A stretch of 36,843 nucleotides of DNA from Candidatus Saccharimonadia bacterium (GTDB lineage: Bacteria > Patescibacteriota > Saccharimonadia > Saccharimonadales > Saccharimonadaceae). The notes beneath the pieces were generated by a model, which did not search any database, was not told the origin of the DNA, and was given only the letters and a program-made list of their open reading frames with translations. The stretch is taken from positions 1 to 36,843 of the forward strand of contig JALQVV010000015.1 in NCBI GenBank assembly GCA_023260255.1. Reading direction: 5' to 3'. Position numbers and translations under genes: made by a program. How positions within the stretch are numbered: the first letter of the stretch is position 1; every line of letters begins with the position of its first letter. This document shows positions 35,457 to 36,843 of this stretch, piece by piece.

Positions 35457-35541
35457 TTCATCTGTTATTATACCTTATTTTGGTTTTTATTTCAACTATA
35501 TTGTTATGTGTGCATACATAACCACTTTAGCGTAGAAAAAT

Positions 35542-35572
35542 GCCCGCTGCCGATGGAAACTTGGCAGCGGGC
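35542..35572 (-). terminator. Intrinsic terminator
   Basis: GCCCGCTGCC / GGCAGCGGGC 10-bp stem followed by ATTTTTC on the minus strand. Confidence 0.8.
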
Positions 35573-35600
35573 TGTGAGGTAAAGCTTTGGCGGCGCACGA

Positions 35601-35882
35601 TCAATCCCAGTCGACGGGATCGTCATCTGGATCACTGGTTTCGCGCCTTACGACATCTGGCCTGGTGGTGCCGATACGTTTGTGCAGGAGATGCGTGAAC
35701 CACCCACTACCAAACATAAACGTCTCCAGCAAAAAGAGCGTCACTGCCGCCAGCGGCAAGGCAACAATGATGCCCCAGGCGATCGCTTCAGTGGTGCTTC
35801 GCCCAAGGAGATCTATCAGCAAACCACTCAAGAACGCGAACACGCCGACAAGGAGGCCAAACGCAAGAAATGGTCCGCCCAT
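35601..35882 (-). CDS. Small 2-TM membrane protein
   Basis: 93 aa with FLAFGLLVGVFAFLSGLLIDLLG and AIAWGIIVALPLAAVTLFLLETF. Confidence 0.65.
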   Translation of the reverse strand: MGGPFLAFGLLVGVFAFLSGLLIDLLGRSTTEAIAWGIIVALPLAAVTLFLLETFMFGSGWFTHLLHKRIGTTRPDVVRRETSDPDDDPVDWD

Positions 35883-35960
35883 GTTACCTTCCCTTCACCC
35901 ACCATCAGACCGAGTGTCTGATTTATCTATACTCTATACTTAAACTTTAATTATGTCAAA

Positions 35961-36843
35961 CTAGAAGAGATGGCGTTTCTTGGCACCGCCAAATTGTTGC
36001 AGCAGTTCTTTTTGCTGCTTGGTCAGTTTGGTTGGGGTATCGACAAGGATCGTCACAATGTGTGGGCCGCGCGATTCTGAGCGCAGATGTGGGACGCCAT
36101 GCCCTGATAGTTTGAAATCGGTGCCACTTTGTGTGCCGGCCGGAACTTTCATACGCACTGCACCATCAACTGTTTCAACCTCAATTTCGGTACCAAGAGC
36201 GGCATCGATCATACCGACATGCTGTTCGGATAGGATAATATCGCCCTCTCGGGTGAAATGTTTGTGCGCTTTAACCCTCACGTGGACATATAAGTCACCT
36301 CGTCCGCCACCACCAATCGCTTCGCCGCGATCACGCAGACGGATTGTTGCACCGTCGTCGATACCGGCTGGGATTTTGACGGTCAGCTCTTGCTTGCGAC
36401 GTTCGGTGCCTTTGCCATGACAAACTGTACAGACTTTTTCTGGTACCTTGCCAGTCCCTTTACATTCAGGACAGGTTGTTGCCTGCTGGATCTGGCCAAA
36501 AATCGTGTTGACGACTTGGGTACGCTGGCCACTGCCCTGACATGTGGGGCAAGTTTTCATGCTATAACCTGGTTCGACAGTGGTGCCGTGACAGTGATGG
36601 CATTCGTCATCCATGTCGAGAACTATTTTTTCTTCGACGCCAAAGACCGCCCGTTCAAACGTCAGTGTGATAGTTGTCTCAACATCACGGCCACGGCGTG
36701 GGCCGCGTGATTGTTGCTGGCCACCGCCAAAAAACTGACTAAAGATATCGCCGAGTCCACCATCACCAAAATCAAAGTGTATGTTCTGACCACCGAATCC
36801 ACCAAAGTTTTCGAATGGATTACCACCGGCTCCACCGCCACCA
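35961..36843 (-). CDS. dnaJ: Chaperone protein DnaJ (N-terminus beyond window edge)
   Basis: Gly/Phe-rich GGGAGGNPFENFGGFGGQ, zinc-finger repeats CHHCHG, CPTCQG, CPECKG, CTVCHG, and DnaJ C-terminal domain; frame open to 36843 although the track starts at an internal Met. Confidence 0.96.
   Translation of the reverse strand, partial: GGGGAGGNPFENFGGFGGQNIHFDFGDGGLGDIFSQFFGGGQQQSRGPRRGRDVETTITLTFERAVFGVEEKIVLDMDDECHHCHGTTVEPGYSMKTCPTCQGSGQRTQVVNTIFGQIQQATTCPECKGTGKVPEKVCTVCHGKGTERRKQELTVKIPAGIDDGATIRLRDRGEAIGGGGRGDLYVHVRVKAHKHFTREGDIILSEQHVGMIDAALGTEIEVETVDGAVRMKVPAGTQSGTDFKLSGHGVPHLRSESRGPHIVTILVDTPTKLTKQQKELLQQFGGAKKRHLF

Overview
The window looks like a Patescibacteria chromosome segment, probably Candidatus Saccharibacteria/TM7 (inferred from gene content, not proven). 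A roughly 11 kb AT-rich island is inserted next to a tRNA-Lys(TTT) gene. Backbone genes: a truncated PBP1-like transglycosylase/transpeptidase, an ABC exporter pair, an MMPL transporter, RuvC, a three-gene flavin electron-transfer operon (RnfD-FNR fusion, ApbE, RnfG-like FMN-binding protein), a lamin-tail-domain surface protein with Cys repeats, YebC, a PaaX/Cas2-like regulator, ComEC and 6-phosphogluconolactonase. To the right of the island are a class A beta-lactamase-like protein, a Nudix hydrolase, DUF192, a RimK / zinc-protease / ATP-grasp cluster, a VirB6/TrbL-like protein and truncated DnaJ. The island (about 15.36-26.65 kb) carries a large serine recombinase whose ORF runs antisense through the tRNA. 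It also carries a UG/Abi-like reverse transcriptase in an apparent operon with an unknown protein and a 4-TM protein (candidate defence system), a candidate structured ncRNA with its own promoter and terminator, and a cassette-like run of DNA-repair and nucleotide-sanitation genes. Those genes are separated by four diverged copies of a ~148 bp repeat that encodes, intact or decayed, a 42-aa micro-ORF. A pair of 38-bp dyad operators brackets the PaaX/Cas2-like gene. All calls come from reading the sequence; no database search was run.
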